Positions 54,294-64,000 of a stretch of DNA of 64,000 bases are shown piece by piece. Positions within the stretch are counted from its first letter, which is position 1. Every line of letters begins with the position of its first letter. The DNA comes from Siphonodentalium dalli (lineage: Eukaryota > Mollusca > Scaphopoda > Gadilida > Siphonodentaliidae): positions 57,451,899-57,515,898 of the forward strand of contig CP136067.1 of assembly GCA_032622095.1 (NCBI GenBank), in the 5' to 3' direction. Under the pieces are notes generated by a model. The model made no database searches. It saw only the letters and a list, made by a program, of their open reading frames with translations, and had not been told where the DNA came from. Position numbers and translations under genes: made by a program.

Positions 54294-55211
54294 TAATATG
54301 GGCGCTTTCCTGAATTTTTGTTTTGTCAACCGAGAAAAATAATTAGGCCCTATGGTCTGCACCAAAAATATATAAAAACTTTTGTTTTCCACGGCCCAAT
54401 GCTAATTACTACATATTGTTCTTTTTCAGCAAAAAAATATTCTCAAAAAGTAGGAGGCTGATCAAAAATAGAATCAGAGTCAAAATCGAGTTAGAATCGA
54501 TTTTTTATGGTAATGGGCGTGGCACAGCAGCGGTCCGATGTCAATTATGTCATGATGTACGCACATGCATATAACTTATAAGATCGTCAATTTCAAAAAG
54601 AGTGCGGCCAATCCAGAATCCTCCGCCCGGTCCATAACTTGCACAAGTGTCACCATTACACTAATGGTTTTGTTTTGGATTGTTTTGTGTCGCTATATAA
54701 CTGAACATGGTATACCTTTGTGTGTTGATGTCTGATTTTTGTCTGATCAGATATTTTGTTATTGTCGCAACTTTTTTTGGGAACGCTTTCCCGCCAAATA
54801 TTTTTTCTGGTCTAAATAAAACGGTACCATCATTGAGTGTCTAGCTTAAACGGAGTACATTTGGGCCCTAAGTCGAGGATGCTCTAGCTAGGCTATATAA
54901 TTATATGTATAGGGCTGATAATGATTCGAATTTAAGAAATGAATGTAGTTCGGATGTGTTTTATTTGTATATTATTATTGCCAATGATTTGTTTAGTCAC
55001 GTGCCGGGCCGACAGGCTGATTATAATTATTAAAACTTTCAAGAGTATATTCACCGGTAACGTTGTAAATGCTAAATTTTGAACGCCCCGAAAACTCTGT
55101 TAATTGTGGACAATAGAAAACGTAATTAAAATTAAAATTTCTTTTTGCAATAATTCGATTTTGTGTTATCCCTAATTCATTTTGTGAACGCTAGATATTC
55201 ACTTATTGCGC
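54294..55211. other. No gene seen, 0.9 kb
   Basis: A/T-rich spacer without recognised repeats. Confidence 0.4.
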
Positions 55212-55215
55212 TTAA

Positions 55216-55866
55216 AGGGGTACTATACCCCAATTTCAATAAATTCCCAGTGACAATAGCGATCTAATATGAATATTATATTATAAAATAACTAATTTGA
55301 GTCCACGATGTCTACTGAAAACGTTCCGGTTAACAGGCTATCGTAAAAGTAAAATTGAATTATTTAATATAAATTCATTTATGGCTGGAGTCATAAAATG
55401 GAGAATTATGCCATTACGAGTTACCGTTCTTGAAATCGCATATGGTGCGTGTCTTTTATCGACGGCCATTCGCGAACATTATTGAGTTGCAAACAAAACA
55501 TGTTACCTGCAAAAGAAGGCCCGTTATAACCGATTCGGGAAAAAGGAGAAAGAAACAATAGTCATAAAGCGTCAAGTATTTTATAGGGAGTGAGATTGTT
55601 CGATGGAACTTTCGAAGAGATTGAATGCATCAATCGAAGCTGTTAGCAATGAACTTCCGGTTCTTCCTGCGACCTGCGTCTTCTCCGGTGAAGGTCAAAA
55701 ACATGGCGCGTAGTTTGAAATCGTAATATTTTTGTTTCCAAGATCAATATTTTCTTCGCTAAATTAGGTTTATACGAAACTCATATAACACGAACACAAT
55801 CTAACTTGAAAGTTATTTCAATGGGAGTAAATAAAAAAATCGCCTATCTTAGTGTACAGTACCACT
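55216..55866. mobile_element. TTAA-flanked MITE, AGGGGTACTATAC family
   Basis: TTAA lies at 55212-55215 and 55867-55870. The ends are AGGGGTACTATACCCC and the inverse of AGTGGTACTGTACACT. Its 62-codon frame (55297-55485) is not recognisable as a protein. The TTAA target fits a piggyBac- or Kolobok-derived element. Confidence 0.75.
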
Positions 55867-55922
55867 TTAAGCTCAATTATTATTTAAATGTCAATTTGGC
55901 TTCCCATACATATATTCTATTT

Positions 55923-56040
55923 TGTGATATTATAAAATGAATTTATGATATCACATTTCATTTTGTGATATCTTAAAATAATTTATCACAACATGAATAT
56001 AACGATATCACATGCAAATTCGAATACGTGATATCACAAA
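55923..56040. repeat. Cluster of GTGATATCAC palindromes
   Basis: Five full or partial copies of the 10-bp palindrome GTGATATCAC lie within about 115 bp (near 55924, 55947, 55974, 56003 and 56027), separated by A/T-rich spacers of similar length. Confidence 0.75.
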
Positions 56041-56190
56041 ATTAATACCGGTAATACATGTATATATCAAAAGAGTAGCATCTGTCTGTCTGTCCGGATT
56101 TAAATACGAGTAAGGTACCGGTATTTAGTTCCAATATGAACATATTTGCCCGATGAATTATATTGAAGTATCAGTACCATAATAATATTA

Positions 56191-56308
56191 TCAATATATA
56201 TAAAAGAGCATAGGATCTGTCTGCACATGGGCCACATGTCCCTAACACATAAAGCTAGGGCCGAAGGCCCCCTCCGACGCTGAATAAAGGCTCCCGAAGG
56301 GTACTAGT
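56191..56308 (+). mobile_element. Possible short Helitron-type element
   Basis: It starts TCAATATATATAAAAGAGC after an A and ends CTCCCGAAGGGTACTAGT before a T. That fits the Helitron 5' TC, 3' CTRRT and A/T insertion rule. Small hairpins (gggccgaaggccc and cccgaaggg) lie before the end. The length of only 118 bp and the short terminal stem leave this uncertain. Confidence 0.35.
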
Positions 56309-58532
56309 TGACAATAAAAGAAGAACTGTTATAGCTAGGCCTTATAAATAGCATGCTGCAACACCATGCATGGTGTCCATTCGATTATGTTGCTAAGTTG
56401 GACTACATATAATTTGAATGGATGGACCGGTATATATGCTAGCTCAGCGATTAGGCCCCCCCCTATTTGGGGATCCTAGCTACGCGCCTGGCTCAGCCTG
56501 ATGTGTTTATTGTCCATTATATACGTGCACGATAATAAAGTGTCATTTCTTATCAAAGTGACGCATATTCGAAGTCCGCGGTAGCTGTGTGTTCTGCATT
56601 CTGAACGGTTCGTTTCATTTCATGACATTCCAACTATTTAAGAAATCATAAGTTTGTGAAAAATCTCTAAAATATTGTTAGAAAAACTATCAGAACAAAC
56701 TGACTTCTTTGTACTAAATCACATACATATCATTAATAAAAATTAAAGTAATGTAAAACAAATGTATACATATTGTACATTTCCGTATGTAAATAATAAA
56801 ACGCTTTATTGAAGATCGTGATACCCCATGCTCTATAAATGTTGAACCCTTTTCAATTTCCTGTTCGAGAAAGAAGCAATGTTGGCTGCAGAAAAGTATG
56901 TAGATTGGTTTTATTTTGGTCAGAACGAGACCGCCAAATCACACAACATCCATGAAATGATTCCATAACAAGACCAATACCGGTATATATCTTATTCTTT
57001 CCAGGACAAAAGGACAGCCGTCCCTCCAAGCAGTTCAAGTTTACGGCAGAAAGGTAAAGTTACGTCCCTTGAACAAATGGCGACCCCCAGACACACGTGG
57101 GTTTATTGACACGCTGAATTATGTCTGGTTTAAACCACGGGTGTCTTTGTAATGTATCTGGATTAAATATATATATATATCACCATACATACTCGACAGC
57201 TAGCAAGCCCTCGTAATTTGCTGAAGCAAAATTGGCCACAATAAAGAGTTGCTGTACTGCCCGTAGTCGTAGACGTAGACGTAGTTTGGTGGAGACAAAC
57301 CATCTGAATTAAGAGGGCTGCCTAGAGGTTCTCAAAATCAAAGTAGTGTTTAATCTCCAACTTCTCTGCACTGATTATTTGCATTGTCAATGATTGTCGC
57401 ATTTATTGTTATTTGTTACTGTTTGTTCAAAATGCAACAGAAAACCGCATTACAGCACTGGTACTGGTATGTTGTCGTGGGTGCAGTACGCTGTCCGATC
57501 GGGCGCGGACATTAATGGCTGACCCGTGACCGTGTACACGCCTCGGTGTGTGCACGTTAAAGAACGCTACTGGAGTCACCACAGGGTTATAAAGTTACTC
57601 GGCCGTGGTAGCACCTGGAACAGTGCGTCTACAACCAGAATTGGTTCCTGCACTGTAATAGATCAATTTGATCTTTGTGTCATGGCTTACGCCATCAAAG
57701 ATCCATGGCGTGCTTCAAACAACATAGTCGGCTATAATTCCTATAAAAGTAACAATTAGGACCAACGCATATGTATTTATCAACTAAATACAAATACAAG
57801 TGTGAAACCATCCACTCACCTACGTGTCATTTATCCTTAAAATCCGACAGATAACAGAACGTAAACACTGACATGTCGTGTGTTCGTCGACCATTGCATG
57901 CGACCCGTAATTTCATGAATCCCCCTGTGAGTTCCCTGTGCGCACAGCAAGGTAATCACATGCGTTCACATTGAGTGTACAATTCAGGTTGCCCTGATAC
58001 AATTCAAGTTGAGGGGAACTACAATCTGCGCATGCGTGTAGTTTTTACAAATTACCAACTCCAATTTGTTACACATGCGTACTGTTAACATCCTGGTACA
58101 GTAATGCGAGTTGCAGAATCATGTTTGCCATGCACGAGACGCACGTAGTCATGTGATATGTTATGTTAGCTCCTCCTGCTTCGGCCATTTAACCACGTTT
58201 TGTCAACATGTTTTCCCCGACTGGATTTTTAGATTAAATTATTACGGAATTATACACATGTTCTGGTAGGTGTCCGAGCTAATATATATTGCAATATTGT
58301 TAACATTAATGACTATGTTAGTTGATTCGTAAAATTAAGTGTATTTAAAAAATTAGATAGCCGTCTTAAGCTGATGCGCCGCCGCGGTCAGACGTGGATG
58401 GCCATAGCCATATTACCACGTCTGGTCAGACTAGCACTGTAATATCTACAGATACTAGTACCCTGTTCAATGTAGCGGAATATCAATATCAAATTATAAG
58501 GCATACAGTCCCCCGATAACGTTTTGGAACAT
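56309..58532. other. No gene seen, 2.2 kb
   Basis: No recognised exon. An (AT)n run lies at about 57165-57181 and a small palindrome ('cagacgtgg...ccacgtctg') at about 58390-58425. 'cctcggtgtgtgcacgttaa' plus 'agaac' at about 57541 recalls a motif common in invertebrate repeats, but no boundaries were found. Confidence 0.4.
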
Positions 58533-58540
58533 CCTGCTGG

Positions 58541-59570
58541 TAGAGCTGGGATGGTTATGGGTTTTTCGTGACCGGTTATGAACGGCAAAAAACCGCGATT
58601 AACCGGTTAACCACATATTATAGGTACTATTATGGGTGGGTAAGCCCAGTATGCAGAACGGCGATGATTGTGATGCTCACTGACATGGTAAGTTTGAGAA
58701 CGGCTCCTGCCCATTATACAAAGAAGTTGTCACCCATGACACACATAATCACATACCGGTACTGTAAAAACATATTTTTCGTGTTCAGTGACAACGTAGA
58801 CCTATGTGTTCCTACATGTGGCCAAACACAAAGAACTGGCCTCTTGGTTATGTAAACACACAGTGGGTATCATAATGGAGCAGAAGGGGGAACTTGTCAA
58901 TTAACAAAAATGTCTTCCAAACTGCGTCAACTTTATTCACTCGAAACCAAAATATTCAAACACGTGCTTTATAATACGTTTTTTATACATTTTAGCATTC
59001 GGCAAACCTCGTCAGATTCCGTCACCGTTTGCCCCCAGAGGTCACAGGTCGAGGAGTTCAGAATGCCGTTTTAGTAGAAATACAACTGCCTTGTCAGTGC
59101 TGTTAAATAATTACACTCACTGGCTTTTGTTAAACATGCAATTAGTCGCCATGTATGTAGACAATGGATGACGAATAAAGCGCCGGGCTTATTGTTTTCC
59201 TAATCAGTCCTAATCGGATTAAATCGGAACATTGATATAAACTATAGTCAGACTATAGATAACCCACACTGCCGCTTACATAATAACCAGGGCATTCCTG
59301 ACTCCAAGCAGACACTTTGGGAACAAGACGGCTGTCCTTTGATGTTTCGTTTTGACGTCGGCACACCGCGTTTGATGTTGTTCCGTCAATCTCGGATTCA
59401 TTTTAATTGACGGAGACAGATTAACCCTCTTATACCCAGTTATAGCTGACCATCACAGTGATCATACACTATAATAGTGATGTTACGGTTAACCGACCAC
59501 GGCAAATCCGTGACCGGTCACGGCCATAGTTGGTGGTTAACCGGTTAACCGCATAACCGTCCCAGCTCTA
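58541..59570. mobile_element. hAT-type element, TAGAGCTGGGA family
   Basis: The perfect 8-bp duplication CCTGCTGG lies at 58533-58540 and 59571-59578. The ends are TAGAGCTGGGATGGTTATG and the inverse of TAGAGCTGGGACGGTTATG, followed by ACCGGTTAACC-rich subterminal stretches at both ends. 1030 bp, no transposase. Confidence 0.94.
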
Positions 59571-59677
59571 CCTGCTGGTAGGTACTGTTGTGATGCTTTT
59601 GCAAAGGCTATCATCACTTCCTGGGGGCCAATGCAGGTGCAATTGGTTTTCTGTACCTCCCATGATGTAAACACTCA

Positions 59678-59935
59678 GTGCTTAATAAAACCAAAAAAGT
59701 GGGCAGAAAAATCCGAGCCAAGAAATTTGCAGAATTCAGTGCATCAAACATAGTCTCTAAACAGGAATGTAATTATTCACTGTCCTACGAGCCACTGGTG
59801 ACAAACTCCGCTGAATACTCAAATTCATTCTTCCCACGGACAATTATTCAGTGGAACACTCTAAACGAGTTGGACGCATGCGAAATCCAAAATAGAACAG
59901 CAGCGGACAAGTCAACAGTCCCGCAAAGAACATAA
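59678..59935 (+). pseudogene. Non-LTR retrotransposon fragment: C-terminal end of reverse transcriptase ORF
   Basis: The frame ends with SNSFFPRTIIQWNTLNE, which matches the 'Y-S-F-F-P-R-T-I-x-x-W-N-x-L' signature found near the C-terminus of CR1/Jockey-type LINE proteins. The preceding 45 residues fit the usual spacing of that region. No reverse-transcriptase core is present upstream, where the hAT element at 58541-59570 lies 100 bp away. It is a 5'-truncated or broken copy, classified from the motif only. Confidence 0.6.
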
Positions 59936-60117
59936 TTCTCTCTCTCCCGGCGTTCTACACATCCGCGAGGATCATACGCCGTACACTATCCAGATCCAGA
60001 TGATTTCGCCCTCAGTAGGTCAACATTTTGGAAGGCATTGCAAATTATGTTGGCTCAATCTTGCAGATAAAATTAAAGATCATATTAATTAGCCATACAC
60101 ACCTTCTCAAAAGTAAT

Positions 60118-60262
60118 GGCCCTCCCGACCGCGTTACGACCGCGTTGGAATAACGTTATGACCGCGTTGCTCCAACGCGGTCGAGGTAACCGTCAACGCA
60201 ACAGTCACCATGACCGTCAACGCAACAAACGCGGTCGCGATAACCGTCAATGCAACAAACGA
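60118..60262. repeat. Short-period repeat of ACCGCGTT / CAACGCGGT and ACCGTCAACGCAAC
   Basis: GACCGCGTT occurs about four times, then its inverse (AACGCGGTCG) and 'accgtcaacgcaac' about three times, within 145 bp. This is unusually CpG-rich for the window. It runs straight into the hAT target duplication at 60256. Confidence 0.8.
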
Positions 60263-61199
60263 GTAGGCTTGCCGCGATTTTGGGAATAATCGACTTTTTT
60301 AGTTCAAATAACAATGCATATTATACAACAACACAAGAACGCTGGCATACAGCGTATTTGCAAAGAACTTATCTCAAATTAAGAGGCAATATTTTGCACC
60401 GTATTTACAGCACTAATCTAACCCAGAAACCCACCCACGCAAACATTTGTGACAATGTAACTTTCAGTTGCGGCGTCTTTTGAGGTCGGGCCGACAGAGT
60501 AATCTAGTTCCGTCTTGGTTTCACGTCACGGCGGTTTTTCATTTAATGTGCCGACGCATGTGTATACTCCTAGGACAAACTCGTATTCTTGAATAAGAAT
60601 ATTGATAATCGAATGAATTGAGAGATTCCCGACTTTGAATTAAGGCACGATCCCGAACTTCAAATTCAATTCAAACAGTCGCACGTGGCCCGACGAGAGT
60701 TGGGAGTATTTTTCCGATTTTTTCATTCAATTTGTTTAATCAAAATGATTTCTGAATCTGTTTAGTGCTTACATAAAGTTCATAAACTATGAGTAATTAT
60801 TTTGTTTTTATTGTTTAATAGAGGCATTTGAATTTATATGGGAGCAAATTCTCAGAACTAATGCCCTTCATTTCCGCTGTGCGGTGCCCGTAAAACGGGA
60901 GTTATACTTACCATCTTACACTTAGGCCTAACAAAATTATACGTTTGTTTCCGCTAACGGACTGAAAAAAAATTGGGTAGGTAGGTAGGCAAAACTTCTT
61001 TTTTTTTAAATCTTTTTATTTTTTCTGGATGCAATTCACTGTCATATTTAAGGAAATTTTAGACATTAAAGGCCATATTATTGCTAATTTGCTTAGCCCA
61101 TAAAGATAAAACAAAAACACAAACTCAGGGAGATAAAACAAAGCTAAAATGGGACAATAACGTTCATTTTATAACATATCCGTAACGCAGGTTTCACTT

Positions 61200-61680
61200 C
61201 TGCATCAAACTCCCCACATTATTGTGGGCAGTTGCAGTGCATATTCCCGGGGCCGCAGATGCATAAGGGTGACCAGTGACTTCGTCCCACTGCATTCTCG
61301 TCCCACCAATTTTTGTCCCGAAAAGGTGACCTCGTCCCACTTGTCGGTGATCTCGTGAAATCCCATAAAATCGGAATGAGGTCGCCATTTTGGGACGAAG
61401 TCACTAGCATTCTGCATAAGACATTGTGTGGTGGGATGAGATGGTGGGCGGACGCTTATAAATATATTATTATTGTGGGCCATTGCAGACACTCTATGGT
61501 GCATAAGATACATTATATATTATTATTGTGGGCGGTTGCGGCGCATATTCCCATAGCCGCAGACGCATAAGACACTGGGTGGTGGGTGGGCTTATATATA
61601 TACCGTATATTTATATTATTGTGGGGGGGGGGGGGGGCGCTTGCAGGCGTATTCCGGTGCTTGCGGTGCATACGACAATA
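61200..61680 (+). repeat. Minisatellite with 'attgtgggcNgttgc..gcatattccc..gccgcagacgcataag' unit
   Basis: Units begin near 61220, 61473, 61526 and 61616 ('tattattgtggg'), each running to 'gcataagacactgggtggtg'. One unit is split by the palindrome at 61275-61405. A run of 15 G lies at 61623-61637. Confidence 0.8.
61275..61405. repeat. Short inverted-repeat insertion AGTGACTTCGTCCCA
   Basis: AGTGACTTCGTCCCA (61275) is mirrored by TGGGACGAAGTCACT (to 61405). Inner copies of 'tgacctcgtccca' are also present. It appears inserted in a minisatellite unit; no clear duplication was identified. Confidence 0.75.
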
Positions 61681-62807
61681 CTCGTGAGTGCCCAATAAAC
61701 ATACGTGCGGAATAATAGTATATGGTGGAATTTTTAGGAAAATTAAAAAAACATACGGGGCAAAATAATAGTATGGGGTGGAATTTCGTGGTAAAAATAT
61801 GAAACTGACTGTAAACATTTGTCCAAAAAAAATAGCCCAAGCTGAATTAAGTAGCTAGGAGGAATCTTCTAAGATTAATTACTGAGGCTTTGGGAGGACG
61901 TGTATTGGTTTGAGTCACCGAGATTCTAATTTCTAAAATAAATAAAAAATAACTTTGAAAAAAGTTTGCTTTTTAAACAATATTTTTTCTAAATTCAATA
62001 AAATTGAATTGAATTCAATTAGATAAGTGGAAACCCTATATTTGTTAGACCCGAATGTTTAAAGCTGCACTGAATCAAGCCCATTATGACTGTATGATAA
62101 AAACGATGTATATGTACAATGTACCACGAAAATAGGAAACTTGATCATTATTTGACACTATTCAACGGACCAATATGAAATGTTTGTAGAAATAAATGTT
62201 ATGCTGTGGTTAAATAGTTAATGTATTAATATATTGTAGTGGTGAAGTCATCAATAACTAATGGATTAACCCATTCTTGGATCATAGATTGTTTTGTCAA
62301 AGTTCAAATAAATTTTGAATGAAAAAACGTACCGCAGTTATTTCATACGCATTGACAATTTCATAACGAAACGATACCAGAAGTAGGTCTTGCACACTCG
62401 TCTACCGGTAATTCCAACGAATTAATTAATAATAGTTACAAATTACAATGGAATTATGCCTAATTTGTTTTAATTACCAGCAACAAAAATATAAATGTTG
62501 GTTTTCTTCCAATATAATAGAAATAGAGATTTAGATATTTTAAAAAAAATCTCAAAATAAAAAGTTTAGAGTCGGCGGTTTAAAATAGGGTCGGTCGGGT
62601 TAGCGGAAACAAACGTATATATTTTTTAGGCCTTACCAGCTGACGCACCTCTTAATAGTCTCTTTTTTGGCATCTATTTATATTTACTACAAATTAAATC
62701 TCTATTTGAGATTTAATTTCATGGTAGAAAAATCAATTAATCGTCTTATTATAGCCACTGATTAATCGATTTTGAAAATCCAAAATCGCGGCAAGCCTAC
62801 AAACGAG

Positions 62808-63640
62808 GTCGAGAGAATAGCTTATTCAACTGTAATAATAATTATTGAATAACATTACAAACAAGAATATTCACCACAGGGAATTCAACAGCTCATTTTG
62901 TAATCAATCGAGACGGTAAGATTTGGTTCACAAAGGAACGTTGCCAATATAATACAATGTTTTTGGCTTGGGTAATGCATGATTTATTGGTGATAATGAT
63001 TTACACACAGTTCACGTCGCAATGTACATGCACATGTATTCTTTGAATATTTAATATTCAGCATCACCTAATACAGGTCGGTAACCTGTACGCCAAGGGT
63101 CCGATGTCATTTGAAATCTTTGTGATGGTACACTAAAACACACATGTACATACACATGGGTAATCGACACATGCATGCACAGTGATGCAAATAATTTAAA
63201 ATATTAATTATCCATGTGTTGTGCAATTCCTGTAAAACAACCAGCGCTCTGATTTGGTAACCAATGATTTGTCACTTCCACTGACAGACCGCGGATCAAA
63301 CGCCTGCCGCGAATGATCGACACCGGTGTCAATGAACTCAAACACCACAATAGGGGCCGTGTCTTCGGTAAATCGAAGCTTCCAAACGCGATGAATGTTT
63401 GACAGGAAAGAATCTATACAAGTATGATGGAAACTAAATCATCCTTGGATGATCATGGCATGTAGGCGAATATGTGTACATGCATTATGTAAAAATTGTG
63501 TTTTACTTTCGCTTTGTATTATATATTTAGTGTTTTATCATTATTTATTATTCCTCATACCATTATCTAAATTTTACATGTACATATGTACGTGCATTTG
63601 GATGAAATAATCGAATTTTGTTTTTTATTTGTTTTGCTTT
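62808..63640. other. No gene seen, 0.8 kb
   Basis: A/T-rich sequence with ACATGTACAT-type words at about 63020-63030 and 63575-63590. No exon was recognised. Confidence 0.4.
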
Positions 63641-63642
63641 TT

Positions 63643-63860
63643 AGCTCACCTGAGACGAAGTCTCCGGTGGAGCTATAGTCATCACTCCTCGTCCGTCCGT
63701 CCGTCCGTCCGTCAACAATTCTTTGAACATCTTCTCCTCTGGAACCAATGGACCGAATGAGTTCATATTTGGTGTGGCATTTATTCTGTTGAGTATAAAA
63801 GGAGAGATGGTCCCAAAAATGGCCGGATTTAGTGTACAGTTCTCCTTTAAATTTCAACCC
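63643..63860 (+). repeat. R3 repeat head with (GTCC)n
   Basis: TTTTTAGCTCACCTGAGACG (63640s), 'tctccggtggagctatagtc' and (GTCC)6 at about 63688-63713. This is the inverse of the R3 end at 14600-14685. It is followed by 'gtcaacaattctttgaacat'. Confidence 0.85.
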
Positions 63861-64000
63861 ACTCCTTTAAAAGTGCTTAAATATATTTCTTCCTTTAATA
63901 AAAGTATTTAAAAATCAAGCAATATCCTTGAAAAGCCTTTTAGTTCTGCATAAAACTAAAAGGCAAATGTTTTTGTTGTTTTTTTGCCTCGCCACATATA

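Larger units (their letters stand above)
60925..62632. mobile_element. PIF/Harbinger-type element, GGCCTAAAAAA ends, copy 2 (nested in hAT)
   Basis: TTA lies at 60922-60924 and 62633-62635. The ends are GGCCTAACAAAA and the inverse of GGCCTAAAAAATATATAC; both are followed by 'gtttgtttccgctaac', as in copy 1. The middle holds a GC-rich minisatellite (61200-61680). No transposase was recognised. Confidence 0.82.
60264..62799. mobile_element. hAT-type element, TAGGCTTGCCGCGATT family, carrying a Harbinger element
   Basis: The perfect 8-bp duplication CAAACGAG lies at 60256-60263 and 62800-62807. The ends are TAGGCTTGCCGCGATTTTGG and the inverse of TAGGCTTGCCGCGATTTTGG. It is 2536 bp; 1708 bp plus TTA belong to the nested element at 60925-62632, leaving about 0.8 kb. 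No transposase was seen. Confidence 0.94.

Noticed and set aside
57440-57480. Candidate for the missing TYMS DRTGTGT exon ('actggtactggtat')
   Set aside because: In the needed minus-strand frame it does not encode the G-T-G-T series, and the flanks lack the conserved LDLI and FG motifs.

Overview
This is A/T-rich metazoan DNA with spliceosomal introns. It has no operons, no rRNA or convincing tRNA genes and no long open frames. Tandem units built around 'ATAACTC', and heads such as TTTTTAGCTCAACTTA and TTTTTAGCTCACCTGAG followed by GTCC microsatellites, are typical of mollusc genomes. A bivalve is the best guess, inferred from repeat style and not from a database search.

The only host gene I can support is thymidylate synthase (TYMS) on the minus strand. 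Six coding exons lie at 32883-32707, 31760-31590, 29320-29220, 21825-21751, 18792-18721 and 15353-15216. All junctions are GT-AG with matching phase, and they give about 243 continuous residues from the [11 protein letters not shown] motif to the C-terminal PHPKISMELAV and stop. The N-terminal exon(s), with the usual DRTGTGT region, were not found up to 64000. They are probably beyond the window or cut off by a very long intron. 33-64 kb is therefore TYMS intron or upstream DNA, and 1-15 kb is downstream DNA.

Almost everything else is transposon-derived, and many boundaries can be proved from target-site duplications (TSDs). (i) hAT-type elements with 8-bp TSDs fall in several families: TAGGSTCCTGCGAAT (9559-14182, 22038-23122); TAGTGTTGAAACGATTA (18850-19763, 21853-24839, 25654-27584); TAGRGGTGCCACGATTA (42196-42949, 49807-50494, 53514-54293); TAGTGATGAGCCGAT (16127-17560); TAGAGCTGGGA (58541-59570); TAGGCTTGCCGCGATT (60264-62799); CAGGGTTTCCGCC (6438-7939). 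(ii) piggyBac-type TTAA elements lie at 32901-33214, 36890-37113, 46207-47768 and 55216-55866. (iii) Harbinger-type TTA elements lie at 48556-49785 and 60925-62632. (iv) There are several foldback palindromes. (v) Head-plus-tandem-unit families resemble the bivalve 'pearl'/Helitron-derived elements. (vi) A degraded non-LTR reverse-transcriptase tail is at 59.7 kb.

Insertions are nested up to four deep (tandem-unit repeat > hAT > 3.6-kb TA element > foldback, 9.4-14.7 kb). Several sit within 13-60 bp of TYMS splice sites. Two near-identical 1.9-kb hAT copies lie head to head in one TYMS intron and would make a long hairpin in the pre-mRNA. I found no evidence for a wholly new system. The most notable signals are the retention of BED-finger exon remnants by short hAT elements, a 30-base motif repeated five times inside the 3.6-kb element, and the crowding of transposon ends at TYMS splice sites.
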